A DNA stretch of 64,000 nucleotides from Patiria pectinifera. Its lineage: Eukaryota > Echinodermata > Asteroidea > Valvatida > Asterinidae. Position numbers and translations under genes: made by a program. Where the stretch lies: positions 1,426,001-1,490,000 of the forward strand of contig CM057141.1 in the NCBI GenBank assembly GCA_029964075.1, in the 5' to 3' direction. The notes under the pieces are model-generated. The model had not been told where the DNA came from. It saw nothing but the letters and a program-made list of their open reading frames with translations, and did no database searches. This document shows, piece after piece, positions 44,901-51,626 of this stretch. The first letter of the stretch is position 1. Every line of letters begins with the position of its first letter.

Positions 44901-47643
44901 TGTAGTCATCTTATTTTTTTTATATCTGTAATGGGAGAAGCGATAGAGTGAGAATGGTTGAAGAAATTGTCATCAGAAGGTATGCAGGTTTTTGGCCAAT
45001 ATTTTAATTATCTGAAATAAACCAGCTGCCAATTGGAGCTGCAAAACAGAAAATCTGCTTCGGAAATGTCGAAAGCTATACACATTGAATGACTTCTCGG
45101 CTGCCAACCTGTTTTTGGTAAGCAAATTTTGTTTGGTTCTTAGCAAAGTTTTATACCCAAAATTTGATCCCGTTGTGATTACCTGAGAGCCGAGTTGACC
45201 CCAGCCGTTCTGGTTGCCTTTCAGGAACGGCAGGAAGATGTCGCCCAGGTATCTCTCTATTGCTTGGAGTAGGCCTATCCTACCCGTGTCCAACGACGTG
45301 AAGATCAAATCCTGAAAATCATCACAGAAAGAAGTGAATTCAATTGACTTGGTGACTTATTTTGATAAATCATGGTTTGGTTTCAAGTCAAATTTGAATT
45401 GCATTATCATATACGTTTGCATCACCCAAATGTAAAAATTTTCAGTTTGTACTTATAACTCTGTACTCCCTAGGGAGGACAGTTCATTGAAAAGCGATGG
45501 GACTACCCTGGTAATATAACACAAAATAAATATATAAATAAATACAGGGAAAACTCGATAAGTCAAACTCTGATAACTCAAAACAACCGTCAAGTCAAAC
45601 AAAGAATCCATTGCCTTCAGTAGTATAACAATGATATACAACCCTGCTTAACTCAAAACTCTGCTGAAGTCAAATTTTGAACCTGTTCCCTTGAGGTTTC
45701 ACTGTAAATACATAAGGAGAGAAATTTACGTCTTACGCAAGATGTGGTTAAGTGCAAAACTGAGCTATGATTGTGTCCGCTGTCATTATGTTCTCTGGAT
45801 GTGAGATTTGGATGGGGTCTGTTGCAACAAACAAAAGAAACTAGCCAATTTTTTTTGGGGGGGGGGGAATGACATCACTTTGTGCATTTTATCCACTGAG
45901 ACTACAGCGTGCAATAAGTCCTTACATGAGGGTTTGTTAGTTACCTCTGTCACGAATCAAGACTTACTTTATGGACGTTCTCTGCGGTGATAGGCTTGCT
46001 AGGATTGGCTCGTAGGAAAAACACGCAGATTCCACACAACGGTGCGTCCACACCGTCCGTTACAAACAGCTTAGGTTTGCCGGTCTTGCCTGACTTGACG
46101 CTTGCTGGGCCCAACCTCATCGGCTCTCCTGAACAAGAAAATGTTCTCAAAATAATTAAAGATTTATCGAGACATCTGAACATCTGGCATTTCTTCGCAT
46201 TCTCAGTTTCAACTATTTCATCTTCATCTCTGCTTTATTATTTTTTTTCTAAAATTCATTTTGTCCTCTTGGGTGTTCGTCTGCTTCTAAAATTTGAATT
46301 TCCTTTTTTAACCCATCTCACTTCAAAGGAAAAAAGGCTACCCATGATAGGTTATTAAAACAAAACACAAATTGATGAACTTTTAGACAGTTTGTGCCTA
46401 CCTCTTGTTAGTTTTGGGTGTTGATACGATTAAAAAGGAAACAGCAAAGAGCTGAGGATTTGGCAATAGAGACATCACTTTATAAAACTTTACCTGTTCC
46501 TCCATCTTGAATCCAGGGGTGTTTACCACCTACAAAAAAGGGCACACCATAACAAAAAGCTGTTTTAATAATGTATCAACTTTGCCACTCATGTATGTAG
46601 TTACAACTGCTATGACGGCCACTCAAAGCAATAAAAAGTGTGAATCATGAGGATTTTTTTATTAGAACAAATAGCCTGTTAAAAAATAGCCATATTTCTT
46701 ACAATAGCCTCTTTAAGCAGACTTCTGATACAGCAAACAATGCAAATGTGTTGCAATGCCCCCTTTACCAACTTTTACATCAGTACTTAAGTTTTTACAA
46801 TTTTTTGTAGTCAGTCCTGCTTTAATATATGCCGTGATAATGACCAACCTGTTTCTTGGGACATGTCCATTTCCTGATAGAAGAACATGAGGTGGCTGGA
46901 GGCCTCCGAGTCAAAGAATTTATCCATCTTCTCAATCTGTTCAAAGACAAATACACGCATCAAACATGAAAACTGACTTCGCTTTAAAAAAAGAAGAAAG
47001 TTATTAGATCTATTGCTGGCAAATTGATCATCCCTTTGCAAGGGTGACATCTCTGGCTAAAAACTAACTGCAAGAGGTTAGCTACTAAAAATTGATCGTG
47101 AAGGAAATATCTAGAGACCCACATTTTGTAGTGGAAAATAAAGCTACCTTTGAAGAAAAATGTAGAACGAAATACTTGCGCATATAGGCAATTCTAGCAT
47201 TATGAGAGGTTGTAGTTGAGTGTCTTGCCCCAGACAATAAACCATAAATATCTAATAAATGATTCAAATTGATGATCCGAAACTCCTAGTCTGTGATCTC
47301 CTTGACCATTACTAGATGATGGATGTATACGAGTAGACCAATACATTTTCAGGTTTATTCGTTGGGCTCTTAAATGCTCCGTCACAGAGATTGCGTAATG
47401 CTGGAAATGCTCGCGTGATCTTCTGAGCACTAAATGGCTTGTGTTCAGAGCAATGGGAGCCAAACTTTGAAGATCATTCTTATTTGGTAGTAATGTTTTA
47501 CAACTTACGGTGTTTCCTTCCAAGATGGCGTCTTCCACCTCTGTCTTGTCCAGACTGAGACTCGCTGCCGTTGCATCAATGATGAATTCATGACGGGAGT
47601 CCAGGTGAGCTCGCTTTGCTTCCTTCTCCTCCTTCAGCTTTTG
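23710..47643 (-). CDS. DNAH5/8: Axonemal outer-arm dynein heavy chain, N-terminal 26 exons (partial gene)
   Basis: Twenty-six consecutive exons on the minus strand, all with GT-AG borders and compatible phases, join into 4,835 nt (about 1,611 codons) with no stop. They read as the tail (DHC_N1) followed by the start of the linker (DHC_N2) of an outer-arm dynein heavy chain; landmarks are [59 protein letters not shown] and [15 protein letters not shown]. Heavy chains of this family are about 4,600 residues, so only the first third is here. The initiator exon (before residue 1 of exon e1, which starts in phase 0) and all AAA+ motor, stalk and C-terminal exons are missing. The last exon ends in phase 2 with a good donor, so transcription should continue toward array 1. 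Vertebrate DNAH5 and DNAH8 are paralogues; the linker resembles DNAH8 slightly more, from memory. Role: motor of the ciliary outer arm. Confidence 0.93.
24349..24640 (+). mobile_element. tRNA-derived SINE
   Basis: It has an A-box-like word (GGCCTAGTGGTTAGGG) and a B box (GGTTCGAATCC) spaced as in a tRNA, followed by a tail with GGGCAAGCCACTTCACCCC and CCATATTGGCTCGTGACAG. It lies in the intron between e25 and e26, antisense to dynein. Confidence 0.7.
24746..24986 (-). CDS. DNAH5/8: Dynein exon e25
   Basis: One base plus 80 codons, [20 protein letters not shown] to LLQSKEDIE, with [13 protein letters not shown], a linker signature. Acceptor TTTGGAAAG, donor GTCAGT. Confidence 0.96.
26653..26985. 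repeat. 11-bp minisatellite (AATCACAAGTC)n
   Basis: About 30 head-to-tail copies of AATCACAAGTC, with AGTCACAAGTC variants, in the intron between e24 and e25. Less regular versions of the same words lie at about 24240-24300, 31315-31350 and 35395-35420. Confidence 0.92.
27175..27476 (-). CDS. DNAH5/8: Dynein exon e24
   Basis: 100 codons plus two bases, [20 protein letters not shown] to LIEFQNR, with [14 protein letters not shown] and [17 protein letters not shown]. Start of the linker (DHC_N2) region. Acceptor CTCTTTCCAG, donor GTGGGA. Confidence 0.96.
27565..27787. mobile_element. MITE with TCGTCG inverted ends
   Basis: The left end TCGTCGTGTCAGTGCAACAA pairs with the reverse complement of the right end (TTGTTGCACTGCCGCGACGA) with two mismatches. 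It is 223 bp, with no coding capacity, and lies in the intron upstream of e24. Confidence 0.6.
28219..28437 (-). CDS. DNAH5/8: Dynein exon e23
   Basis: 73 codons in phase 0, [20 protein letters not shown] to YYGDYHD. Acceptor CCTCAACAG. The donor GTGAGT merges directly into a tRNA B-box-like word (GGGTTCGATTCCC) on the same strand. Confidence 0.94.
29201..29305. repeat. 11-bp minisatellite in inverted orientation (GACTTGTGATT)n
   Basis: Nine or ten copies of the reverse complement of the unit at 26653, about 2.2 kb away and opposite in orientation, next to exon e22. Confidence 0.9.
29344..29579 (-). CDS. DNAH5/8: Dynein exon e22
   Basis: Two bases plus 78 codons, [19 protein letters not shown] to DMEIGPIE, with [17 protein letters not shown]. 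Acceptor TTTTTTACAG, donor GTAAGT. The 11-bp minisatellite begins about 40 bp into the following intron. Confidence 0.95.
30120..30458 (-). CDS. DNAH5/8: Dynein exon e21
   Basis: Two bases, 112 codons and one base, [20 protein letters not shown] to GAIALFT, with [20 protein letters not shown]. It is locally G/C-rich. Acceptor CATCAACAG, donor GTCAGT. Confidence 0.94.
30627..30840 (+). mobile_element. tRNA-derived SINE, same family as 47826
   Basis: A-box-like TTGGCACAGTGGTTA and B box GGTTCGATTCC, then a body with CAGTCCCTACCTGATC and TAATTTCTTCTCATTGTCT shared with the copy at 47826. It ends near a poly-A stretch (about 30883). Confidence 0.7.
31055..31172 (-). CDS. DNAH5/8: Dynein exon e20
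   Basis: 39 codons plus one base, [20 protein letters not shown] to DIVSRKG. Low conservation, Ser-rich, but phase and both borders (CCTCACAG, GTCAGA) fit. Confidence 0.8.
31927..32114 (-). CDS. DNAH5/8: Dynein exon e19
   Basis: Two bases plus 62 codons, [20 protein letters not shown] to NKERKSK. The acceptor TTTTAAG is chosen because it keeps phase with e18; a nearer AG (CATACAG) would break the frame. Donor GTGAGA. Confidence 0.88.
32359..32440 (+). mobile_element. Possible tRNA-like SINE head
   Basis: A-box-like TTGGCGGACGAGTGG and B box GGTTCGAGTCC, 40-odd bases apart. No acceptor-stem pairing is obvious, so a SINE head is likelier than a functional tRNA. Confidence 0.35.
32833..33111 (-). 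CDS. DNAH5/8: Dynein exon e18
   Basis: Two bases, 92 codons and one base, [20 protein letters not shown] to SSSHMSYI. The first part is a Ser/Arg-rich low-complexity segment, followed by conserved [20 protein letters not shown]. Acceptor GTCTTGATAG, donor GTGAGT. Confidence 0.9.
33809..33965 (-). CDS. DNAH5/8: Dynein exon e17 (acidic insert)
   Basis: 52 codons plus one base, [20 protein letters not shown] to KEKDVTEE. The last third is a Glu/Asp/Lys run beginning [14 protein letters not shown], a charged flexible segment at a place where the family is variable. Acceptor GGATGTAG, donor GTAAGA. Confidence 0.88.
34709..34854 (-). CDS. DNAH5/8: Dynein exon e16
   Basis: Two bases plus 48 codons, [18 protein letters not shown] to QFLQNTQ, with [20 protein letters not shown]. 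Acceptor TTTTAAG, donor GTTTGT. Confidence 0.9.
34925..35195 (-). mobile_element. tRNA-derived SINE, antisense copy
   Basis: Read on the minus strand it begins GTGTCATGGCCTAGCAGTTA, has the B box GGTTCGAGCCC, and then TCCTTCGGATGGGACGTTAA in the body, a word common in marine deuterostome SINEs. It lies in the intron between e15 and e16, in the dynein-sense orientation. Confidence 0.72.
35748..35927. repeat. 10-bp minisatellite (TACAATGTAA)n
   Basis: About 18 copies of TACAATGTAA with single-base variants, in the intron downstream of e15, about 50 bp from its donor. Confidence 0.9.
35978..36149 (-). CDS. DNAH5/8: Dynein exon e15
   Basis: 57 codons plus one base, [20 protein letters not shown] to ESVYKSL, with [18 protein letters not shown]. 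Acceptor CCTTTCCAG, donor GTAAGA. Confidence 0.93.
36607..36813 (-). CDS. DNAH5/8: Dynein exon e14
   Basis: 69 codons in phase 0, [18 protein letters not shown] to ENFNKLQ, with [19 protein letters not shown]. Acceptor GCTACAG, donor GTAGGA. Confidence 0.94.
37797..38118 (-). CDS. DNAH5/8: Dynein exon e13
   Basis: One base plus 107 codons, [20 protein letters not shown] to YHRAWLRQ, with [18 protein letters not shown]. One of the most conserved parts of the tail. Acceptor TGACCTCAG, donor GTAAGA. Confidence 0.95.
38836..38921 (-). CDS. DNAH5/8: Dynein exon e12
   Basis: 28 codons plus two bases, [19 protein letters not shown] to LIKKFE. Acceptor TTATACAG, donor GTAAAG. Confidence 0.9.
39065..39165. 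repeat. Tandem duplication covering the e11 splice donor
   Basis: A 45-bp segment (39065-39109) is repeated exactly at 39121-39165, period 56. Each copy carries the last bases of exon e11 and a complete GTAAGT donor. Confidence 0.85.
39160..39296 (-). CDS. DNAH5/8: Dynein exon e11
   Basis: Two bases plus 45 codons, [20 protein letters not shown] to RSIGELQ. The acceptor is GCCACAG. The donor GTAAGT sits inside a 45-bp segment that is repeated once more 56 bp into the intron (39065-39109), so a decoy copy of the exon end and donor exists. Confidence 0.92.
39503..39715. mobile_element. Complete piggyBac-like MITE
   Basis: TTAA-flanked on both sides (39499-39502, 39716-39719), starting CCCTAACTCC and ending GGAGTTATTAGGG. 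The CCCT ends with a TTAA duplication match the piggyBac pattern. It is 213 bp and non-coding. Confidence 0.65.
40320..40560. repeat. Unclassified dispersed repeat, copy A
   Basis: It shares words such as AATTCTAGCGTTATGA, ATTAGATGATGGATG and GAGCTCTTAAA with 47190-47440 in the same orientation. There are no obvious termini. The rest of the long e10-e11 intron (39297-41109) shows no gene. Confidence 0.5.
41110..41419 (-). CDS. DNAH5/8: Dynein exon e10
   Basis: 103 codons plus one base, [18 protein letters not shown] to LAETRIE. It contains [19 protein letters not shown], a hallmark of the DHC_N1 domain. Acceptor GTTAACAG, donor GTAAGG. Confidence 0.94.
41842..41949 (-). CDS. DNAH5/8: Dynein exon e9
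   Basis: 36 codons in phase 0, [20 protein letters not shown] to MTSLFVK. Acceptor ACTTTAG, donor GTACAG. The [12 protein letters not shown] end leads into the VTNQ start of e10. Confidence 0.9.
42089..42456. mobile_element. MITE with AGGCC-A-tract inverted ends
   Basis: The left end AGGCCAAAAAAAAAGTCT and then GGTTTCTGGTATG are mirrored at the right end (CATACCAGAAACC, then AGACTTTTT and GGCCT). The interior holds G/C-rich GACGCG words and is non-coding. Confidence 0.6.
42803..42916 (-). CDS. DNAH5/8: Dynein exon e8
   Basis: 38 codons in phase 0, [19 protein letters not shown] to DPLYNSDP. The [20 protein letters not shown] core is strongly conserved in axonemal heavy chains. Acceptor TTATTCCAG, donor GTAAGT. 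Confidence 0.93.
43187..43427. mobile_element. Long-arm foldback MITE
   Basis: Two arms of about 95 bp fold onto each other: the left arm runs from GGGGCCAAGTTCACGGC to AAGTCCATGTGAT, and the right arm from ATCACATGGAGTTTTGGC to GCCGTGAAATTGGGCCC. It lies next to the donor of e7. Confidence 0.8.
43490..43666 (-). CDS. DNAH5/8: Dynein exon e7
   Basis: 59 codons in phase 0, [20 protein letters not shown] to AAKSRSIK, with [18 protein letters not shown]. The acceptor is TCTCACAG. The donor GTCAGA lies about 60 bp from a foldback MITE (43187-43427). Confidence 0.92.
44357..44584 (-). CDS. DNAH5/8: Dynein exon e6
   Basis: 76 codons in phase 0, [20 protein letters not shown] to VWIKQIEQ. Acceptor TTATCCTAG, donor GTAAGC. 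The AVWIKQIEQ end is a conserved tail motif. Confidence 0.92.
45183..45311 (-). CDS. DNAH5/8: Dynein exon e5
   Basis: 43 codons in phase 0, [19 protein letters not shown] to GWGQLGSQ. Acceptor GATTTTCAG, donor GTAATC. Start of the DHC_N1 tail region. Confidence 0.9.
45545..45704. mobile_element. Pogo/Tigger-like MITE
   Basis: Starts CAGGGAAAACTCGATAAGTC and ends CTTGAGGTTTCACTG, with TA on both sides. CAG...CTG termini with AACTCGATAA words and a TA target are the pattern of pogo-type Tc1/mariner elements. 160 bp. Confidence 0.55.
45968..46128 (-). CDS. DNAH5/8: Dynein exon e4
   Basis: Two bases plus 53 codons, [19 protein letters not shown] to ITAENVHK, including [17 protein letters not shown]. 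Acceptor CTTGTTCAG, donor GTAAGT. Confidence 0.9.
46494..46529 (-). CDS. DNAH5/8: Dynein exon e3 (36-nt microexon)
   Basis: Twelve codons' worth of sequence in phase 1 to 1, giving [12 protein letters not shown] between e2 and e4. Acceptor TTTTTTGTAG, donor GTAAAG. Skipping it would also keep the frame, so it may be alternatively spliced. Confidence 0.75.
46849..46936 (-). CDS. DNAH5/8: Dynein exon e2
   Basis: 29 codons plus one base, [20 protein letters not shown] to DMSQET. Acceptor TTGAACAG, donor GTTGGT (weak). Ends in phase 1. Confidence 0.85.
47190..47440. repeat. Unclassified dispersed repeat, copy B
   Basis: The partner of 40320-40560: AATTCTAGCATTATGAGAGG, ACTAGATGATGGATG and GGGCTCTTAAATGCTC, in the intron downstream of e1. 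Confidence 0.45.
47509..47643 (-). CDS. DNAH5/8: Dynein exon e1
   Basis: 45 codons, phase 0 to 0, from [15 protein letters not shown] to DAILEGNT. The acceptor is CCAACAG and the donor GTAAGT. The [12 protein letters not shown] motif is typical near the N-terminus of this family, so only a short initiator exon should precede it. Confidence 0.88.
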
Positions 47644-47825
47644 CTGTTGGACATTCAAGAAAGTCACCAAAATGTTAAGAAAATAATGAGCCACAATGAA
47701 AGAGGCTCCTTGTATGAAGTGGTCTCATCCAATTGAAAATCCCCAAAGTTTTCGAACTTTGATTTTAAGTATTTAAGCAGAAAGGAGAGTTGGGGGAGAC
47801 CACTGGGAGAGACATTCGAATGTCT

Positions 47826-48062
47826 CGGGGAGTCAGGTTGGCACTATGGTTACTTTTCTTGCATCCCAGCGCTATGGCCTGGGTTCGATTCCTACCCAGA
47901 CCACTTACATTGTACCTGAACGGATTGGGTTTACAGTCCCTACCTGATTCTGTGGCTTTTCCCCAGAATATTCTTCTGGTGTTTTCTTCCCGCCTCTATA
48001 AACTGTAATTTCTTCTCATTGTCTCCCCTCTGCAGATTTCTTCAATCTTTTGAGCTAGAATC
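47826..48062 (+). mobile_element. tRNA-derived SINE, same family as 30627
   Basis: A-box-like TTGGCACTATGGTTA and B box GGTTCGATTCC, followed by CAGTCCCTACCTGATTC and TAATTTCTTCTCATTGTCT. It sits exactly between dynein exon e1 and array 2. Confidence 0.7.
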
Positions 48063-48096
48063 CTTCGTTTCATTAAAATGTCGACAACATCCGACG

Positions 48097-49900
48097 CTCA
48101 CATGAAGACGCAACGTGCTCATTTCGAATAACACAACTTGTGTGTACTTTGCGCGCTGTGTCCCATCCATACCGGTATTGTCAATAAAACATTAAAGTCA
48201 ATTCTGATCAGATGATGCTCAAGAGAACACAAAGGCACCACCCAAAACTTGCCACTCAAATTGACAGCAATACAATATTTTGTAATTTCAATTAAATTAA
48301 GAATTCAAACAGATGTATGGTATGTAACTTGGTTGATGTATTAGTGCCACTCAAATCTTCAGAAGGAATCAGATGCACAATTTTCTCTAATGAAACCTGA
48401 ATCTCATACATTGTAGCTTTCAAATTATAAACTCAAAGAGCAGTTTGATGATTAAATTTTGGAAGTCCAGGGTGGGACACCCATTTTAAATTGATGATTT
48501 AATAATGAAAAAGTCAACAGGGTGATTAATTATGAAACTGCCATTACTTGAAAGGACGGTAAACAGTTTCAAGACATTGCCATGACTACTTGTCTCAATC
48601 TCAGTATAAGCATCTGACAGGGACCTCCTATCTCATAGAGGAGCAAATCTAAAACAGGATGGTAAACACAATTAATAGTGATTTTCCCGACGACATGCGC
48701 TTCATCATCAGGTATTAAAGCTGAACATCGTCAGCGGCGGTGATCACTCGTGGGCGAGTATGATCATTTCCCAAGCAAGCTTCCATTTGGGTCCCTGCGA
48801 ACCCCGAGTGGCTGACATAGCCTGATCCTTGAGCCACATATTCGGCCACATACATAGCAGGAAAGTCCTGAGGTACCGTAATTCGACATCTTTGGAGCTG
48901 TTTTTTTTTTCTCGCTCTTTTCTGAGGGCCCATGTGCACTTTTCCTCCTGCTGTCGTGCTTGTTCAAAGTGTTCTATCCCTTCGTACAGTAACTTCCTCC
49001 AGAGAGTCGCTCCAGTGCAAGTGTCTCCCAGGTGTTGACAACAATGTTACACTTCATGGTGTCCTTGAAGTGTTTCCTGTGTCCTCCACTTGAACAGAGC
49101 CCCTCTCCAAGCTAACCAGAGAGCACTTGTTTTGGGAGGCGTAAGTCCAACATCCTTCGTGTGTGGCCCGTCCATCTCAGTTGGTTGCAGATAACCATGT
49201 CTACAAGACTACAGTAAAGACTTCAGTGATGTTTTCCTTTTGAAGTGAATATGTGAATTTGCTAACATATTTCTTTGTACTTAAAATGGAAACACTGCAT
49301 GCAACTTTCATTCACAGAAATGTTGATAATGTAAAGTGTGACTACCAGAACTCTGCAATTAATGTTATTCTCATTAGATAATCCAAAAATACAATACAGG
49401 GTACAGTAGTTTGAGGTCTAACTAGTTTCTTGCACACACAGAAATAAAATATAATCTCGGAAGAAACACATATTTAGGATGTGACGTTTAAAGGTTTAAA
49501 CAAACAAAAAATCTAAATCCATTTACAAATTTTCCAAAAACATTTAAACAAAACCCAAATTATTAAAAAGGGACCTATGTTCACCGTTCATGCAGTTTTT
49601 CGCTGAGTTAAACCTACAAAGCACAAATAATTAACGATGTTTTCAAACCTATTTAATTTACAAAACCTTTGAAGTACTTCAATACTTGATTACATTCGGG
49701 GCACACGTAGTTAAGTTTTTACTTTTTCAGAGACTGCCATTGTTGCTTTATCATGTCAATCACACCGTTCTGCAGACATAATGAGCAGGCATCAGCCTTT
49801 GTGAATGCCTCAACGTTTAAACGTTTCTTAAAATATTTGCTAAACATTCACAAAATTAAACGCAAAGTCACATCCTTATCGGGTAGTCAATTTTCTGCAG
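48097..49900. repeat. Array 2 unit without a receptor gene
   Basis: From about 48097 the sequence matches the 5' part of the later units (starts near 50350, 55097 and 59328) up to about 49215, then jumps at GACTACAGTAAAGAC straight into the sequence that normally follows the gene (for example 58226). The receptor and its two downstream LINE pieces are missing, so a deletion of several kb is inferred. No dynein initiator exon was recognised here. Confidence 0.65.
48718..49205 (-). mobile_element. LINE 3' fragment (antisense), unit 0
   Basis: On the minus strand it reads LRWTGHTRRML and LRLPKQVL, then a broken frame, a Cys-x2-Cys word (CYVCGRICGSRI) and a terminal stretch ending DVQL. This is the pattern of the C-terminus of a LINE reverse transcriptase with a zinc-knuckle tail. 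Several stops and shifts are present. Confidence 0.6.
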
Positions 49901-50948
49901 TTAAAAATGCCTTTCTTTAATAGAGGGCACTCGTTTTGTATCGCTATTCATAAATACCTACTTACCCACTTCTATTGGTCGAGAGCCCATCATGTGGGTG
50001 GTTTTAAACGGTTGATAAAACACCAATTGGTTCTACATGTAAATACTTTTTTCCAGTATCATGTGAATTTGGACTCCTATGAAACCTGGTCCCTTTTACC
50101 CTTTTATTGCTTGAACCCTTGCAATCTTCACTTAAGCATGCTCAATACTTCCAATGAGTCTGTATTTCATAGAGTCCTAAATTCACACAACACCGGCACC
50201 GACGCGTTCTGCGCCATAATCGCGCAGTTTGCGCCACGTGCACGCCAATCTCCATATGAGGAGGTTTCTAGTACTACATACATGTACATACCATAAACAA
50301 TGTTTTTGTGGGTTTTTTTTGAAAATCTATTTTATAAGTTAATATTAGCTCACGTGAAGACGCTATTGCTTTGTGCACATTCCGAATACAACAACTAGTG
50401 TGTACTTTGCGCGCTGTGTCCCATCCACACCGGCATTGTCAATAAAATGTTCAAGTCAATTCTGATCAGATGGTGCTCAAGAGAACACAAAGGCACCACC
50501 CAAAACTTGCCACTCAAATTGACAGAAATAAAATATTTTGTAATTTCAATTAAATTAAGAATTAAAACAGATGTATGGTATGTACTTTGGTTGATGTATT
50601 AGTGTCACTCAAATCTTCAGAGGGAATCAGTTGCGCAATTTTCTCTAATGAAACATCAATCTCAAAGCTTTCAAATTATAAACTCAAAGAGCATTTTGGT
50701 GATTAAATTTTGGAAGTCCAGGGCAGGAGACTCATTTTAATGGTTGATTAATTGAAAAAGTCAACAGGGGATTAATTGTAAAACTGCCATCACTTGAAAG
50801 GATGGTAAACAGTTTCAAGACATTGCCATGATTACTTGTCTCAATCTCCGTATAGGGACATCCTATCTCATAGAGGAGCAAATCTAAAACAGGATGGTAA
50901 ATACAATTAACAGTGACTTTCCCAATGACATGCGCTTCATCATCAGGT

Positions 50949-51420
50949 ATTAAAGCCGAACATCGTCGACGGCAGCGATCACTTGTGGTCGAGTATGACC
51001 GTCTAACATCAAGCAGGCTTTCATTTGGGTCCCTGCGAACCCCGAGTGGCTGACATAGCCTGATCCTTGAGCCACATATTCGGCCACATACATAGCAGGA
51101 AAGTCCTGAGGTACCGTAACTCGACATCTTTGGAGCTGTTTTTTTTTTCTCGCTCTTTTCTGAGGGCCCATTTGCACTTTTCCTCCTGCTGGTGTGCTTG
51201 TTCAAAGTGTTCTATCCCTTCGTACAGTAACTTCCTCCAGGGAGTCGCTCCAGTGCAAGTGTCTCCCATGTGTTGACAACAATGTTACACTTCATGGTGT
51301 CCTTGAAGTGTTTCCTCTGTTCTCCACTTGAACAGAGCCCCTCTCGAAACTGACCAAAGACCACTTGTTTTTGGAAGGCGAAAGTCTGACACACTGAGTA
51401 TGTGGTTACAGATAGCCACG
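50949..51420 (-). mobile_element. LINE 3' fragment (antisense), unit 1
   Basis: The same degenerate reverse-transcriptase end as at 48718: FAFQKQVVFGQFREGLCSS, KCNIVVNTWETLALERL, HFEQAHQQEEKCKWALRKER and HTRPQVIAAVDDVRL in shifting frames. It ends about 200 bp before the receptor ATG, so the receptor promoter region abuts LINE sequence. Confidence 0.6.
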
Positions 51421-51626
51421 TCTTCGATGCTTGTGCTGTTCGCTTACTCCAGAATGCTGATGTTGGTTCCTCTCATTTCCCACTTAATGCCTACGTGTAC
51501 ATAAAAGTTGGTGACAAGACATTGCAGCTCAGAGCGGAGCAACCGGCAAGGCTGCAGCACAGACCCTGAGTCATAAATTGCTAGAAACAAGCAGCAGCTT
51601 AAGACAGTAATTCTCTGAATATCATC

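Noticed and set aside
50732..51205. A 157-codon minus-strand frame that recurs in shorter forms in each unit
   Set aside because: It is the decayed LINE 3' end and its flank, not an independent gene; frames break differently in each copy.
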